Of a stretch of 63,673 nucleotides of DNA, positions 62,432 through 63,673 are shown piece after piece. Both the position numbers and the translations under genes were made by a program. The stretch is from Desulfurobacterium indicum (GTDB lineage Bacteria > Aquificota > Aquificia > Desulfurobacteriales > Desulfurobacteriaceae): contig NZ_MOEN01000007.1 in assembly GCF_001968985.1 (NCBI RefSeq), positions 1 to 63,673 on the forward strand, given 5' to 3'. Under the pieces are notes generated by a model. That model had not been told where the DNA came from. It ran no database searches and saw only the letters and a program-made list of their open reading frames with translations. Numbering within the stretch: position 1 is the first letter of the stretch; each line of letters starts with the position of its first letter.

Positions 62432-62943
62432 ATGGAAGAGAAGAGATAGTTTCTGTTTTACTTTCCCGTAATATTAGGCAGGTGTTTTTGTTGTATTCAG
62501 GCGGGAAAGATGCATCTATACTTGCAGATTTAATCTCGGGTGTCCAATCTGTATATAGGTTTAATATTGATTTATATATGTTGACGGTGAAATTTCTGTG
62601 TATGGTTTATGATCCTTCTGACGAAACTGAAAGAAAAATAATAAGAAATTGTATTAGTTATTGGCAGAAGAGGGGATTTGAACACATATGGCTTGATGTT
62701 GAGGATTGTGATGATAGTATATTTAATGTTTATTAAGCTACTCCATGTGTTGCTTGTGAAATTGTCAAATCAGAGGTTCTATATAAGTTTATGCTTTCTT
62801 GTGAAGATACAGCTTTCTTGATTTCTCACACACTTGATGATGTTTTAGGTTATTTAATAGAGAGTTTATTTATCCTTATAAAATATGGGACTTGGGAAAA
62901 TTTGTTAGAAGAAAATGAAAAAATGTTTCAAAGAATTGCATAA
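62432..62943 (+). pseudogene. TtcA-like PP-loop ATPase, broken by frameshift and in-frame TAA
   Basis: An N-type ATP-pyrophosphatase remnant: the PP-loop is LLYSGGKDASILADL, followed by MVYDPSDETER and a helix RGFEHIWLDVEDCDDSIFNVY. An in-frame TAA at 62734 then interrupts it; the same frame continues with TPCVACEIV (like the CxxC of TtcA) and ISHTLDDVLGYLIESLF to a stop at 62943. An ATG with GGGGGT upstream lies at 62432, but the frame shifts within six codons. Two lesions and a short C-terminus indicate a dead gene. It lies close to a tRNA-Leu gene, a common insertion site for foreign DNA. Confidence 0.7.
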
Positions 62944-63170
62944 TTGCAAAAGTCCTTTTCTTCTTAGCAGGAGCAGCTTTTAGTTTTTTTAAATTCTGTG
63001 TTGACCTTTTTAAAAAGAAAGAAAAACTTTCTGACGCTGTTAGATGTTGGGATTTTTCTGCTGTTTCTTCTAAAGTTTCGCTGTTTTCCATTTTTATCGT
63101 TGCTGCTCTTTTTGTTCTCTCTTTTATCTTTTCTTGGCGTGGATTTTTCCTCATTGTCTTTTTAAGGAAA

Positions 63171-63398
63171 GTGATGGAGAGCGGAAAATTGCTGTTTCTT
63201 TTTATTGTTTCTATTGTTATTTTCGGATTTGTCCTGCGTGTCTCCCTGATCTATGGAGCTTTAAGGTTTATGGCAGGCGCTGATCGCACTGTTTTGATGG
63301 GGCGTAAACTCAAAATAGTTGCCGAAGAAGATAGAGAGGGGATGTGGTTGTGGTGCGGTATGTTCTGGGGAATACTGCTGTTTATGAGGCTCTTTTGA
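63171..63398 (+). CDS. Small membrane protein of unknown function
   Basis: A 75-residue protein with two hydrophobic segments: LLFLFIVSIVIFGFVLRVSLI near residues 6-26 and MWLWCGMFWGILLFMRLF at the end. A basic/acidic stretch (LMGRKLKIVAEEDREG) joins them. AAGGAAAG precedes the ATG. The same reading frame is open from 62919 and encodes similar hydrophobic residues but contains no normal start codon before 63168, so a longer ancestor may have lost its start. No family recognised. Confidence 0.5.
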   Translation: MMESGKLLFLFIVSIVIFGFVLRVSLIYGALRFMAGADRTVLMGRKLKIVAEEDREGMWLWCGMFWGILLFMRLF

Positions 63399-63458
63399 AA
63401 AAGGACGGTGATAGTTTTAAAATTTTACAGTCCAAACGGTTTGTCGGAAGGTATAAAA

Positions 63459-63597
63459 ATGGAACTGAGCCGTCTGATAAAGAACGCTAAGAAGATTGTT
63501 TTTTTTACAGGTGCTGGAATAAGCGCCGAGAGTGGAATTCCTACCTTCAGGGGGAAAGATGGTCTATGGAACAAATATTCTCCGTCTGAGCTTGCCG
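63459..63597 (+). pseudogene. cobB: NAD-dependent protein deacylase (sirtuin), interrupted by IS256
   Basis: The first ~46 residues of a Sir2-type deacylase: [20 protein letters not shown], then the NAD-binding loop ([15 protein letters not shown]) and [13 protein letters not shown]. At 63597 the sequence passes into an IS256 terminus; the frame then adds GCVNNFV and stops at 63618. The catalytic His and zinc cysteines are missing from the window, so this copy is inactive unless the rest is elsewhere. ATG 63459 with GGAAGG upstream suits the family start; GTG 63408 gives 17 extra residues. Confidence 0.85.
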
Positions 63598-63673
63598 GTT
63601 GTGTCAATAATTTTGTGTAAACCATTAGGAGTACCTCCTGGAGAACATATCCTGAAGTTCTTCCTTAGCCTCA
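63597..63673 (+). mobile_element. IS256-family insertion sequence, left end only (continues beyond the window end)
   Basis: The terminus GGTTGTGTCAATAATTTTG followed by TGTAA matches the terminus of the element at the left edge, and the leader has the same CCTCCTGG-GAACA block. In the left element that side precedes the transposase start, so the transposase of this copy should begin just outside the window on the plus strand. The two copies are related but clearly different in sequence, so they are not the same recent duplicate. Confidence 0.75.

Noticed and set aside
62876-63154. Lys/Glu-rich minus-strand frame of 92 residues
   Set aside because: It has no ribosome binding site, overlaps the decayed PP-loop gene, and has no recognisable family; a hydrophobic plus-strand reading of the same stretch is as likely.

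Overview
The window is AT-rich bacterial chromosome, densely packed, with many ATGA-type overlaps between genes. The gene content points to a thermophilic, anaerobic chemolithotroph of the Aquificota, most like Desulfurobacteriaceae (Desulfurobacterium/Thermovibrio group). This rests on a DUF505-like protein, multiheme cytochromes, a complete type II secretion cluster, Gram-negative GT9 heptosyltransferases, rubredoxin and compact operons. It is an inference from gene content; there is no rRNA in the window. Both ends of the window lie inside IS256-family elements that face outward, and each has cut a gene: a phosphoribosyltransferase on the left and a sirtuin deacylase on the right.

Layout. 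1-870: IS256 transposase start and the truncated phosphoribosyltransferase. 867-6341: rarA, aroE, an MgtC/DUF4010 membrane protein, then panD, mscL and two uncharacterised membrane genes on the minus strand. 6508-11409: a DUF505-like gene with a duplicated-domain partner, an M20 peptidase and a small Cys-rich protein. 11391-13790 (minus): ogt, family-4 uracil-DNA glycosylase, dapF, DUF2062. 13941-23549: type II secretion operon gspG-I-J-K-L-M-N-C-D-E-F. 23617-23837: tRNA-Phe and tRNA-Leu(UAA). 23861-27074 (minus): two SPASM radical-SAM enzymes with a threonine-synthase-fold PLP protein. 27184-29516 (minus): an ActP-type symporter with a universal-stress/DUF485-like fusion. 29682-30907: heptosyltransferase, tRNA-Val, tRNA-Asp. 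30866-36803 (minus): recA-pilT-recX-alaS-thiD. 36884-43117: phosphoesterase, queF, mtnP-like, two GGDEF proteins, aldehyde dehydrogenase and a Fur/PerR repressor. 43316-54325: purine nucleoside phosphorylase, then a long respiratory operon. 54358-62354: heptosyltransferase with rubredoxin, DUF475, a poly-HAMP chemoreceptor, ffh-rpsP-khpA with an MBL hydrolase, and tRNA-Leu(CAG). 62432-63673: a decayed PP-loop gene, a small membrane protein and an IS-interrupted sirtuin.

The most interesting block is the electron-transfer operon at about 44123-54325. It encodes a diheme lipoprotein, a membrane-anchored 6-8 heme cytochrome, a cytochrome b, a triheme cytochrome, an NHL beta-propeller, a 24-heme cytochrome, two membrane proteins under 60 residues, an orphan family-5 binding lipoprotein and a CitMHS/NhaD-type antiporter. 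A strong promoter (TTGACA-17-TAACAT) stands in front. Two mini-ORFs (26 and 14 codons) with good ribosome binding sites overlap the starts of the first two cytochrome genes. The gene set resembles the Geobacter Cbc-type quinol-dehydrogenase conduits but has its own composition. The second candidate for new biology is the radical-SAM/radical-SAM/PLP operon. Regulatory detail visible in the sequence includes a perfect palindrome over the -10 box of the Fur-family gene and a hairpin that sequesters the transposase ribosome binding site.
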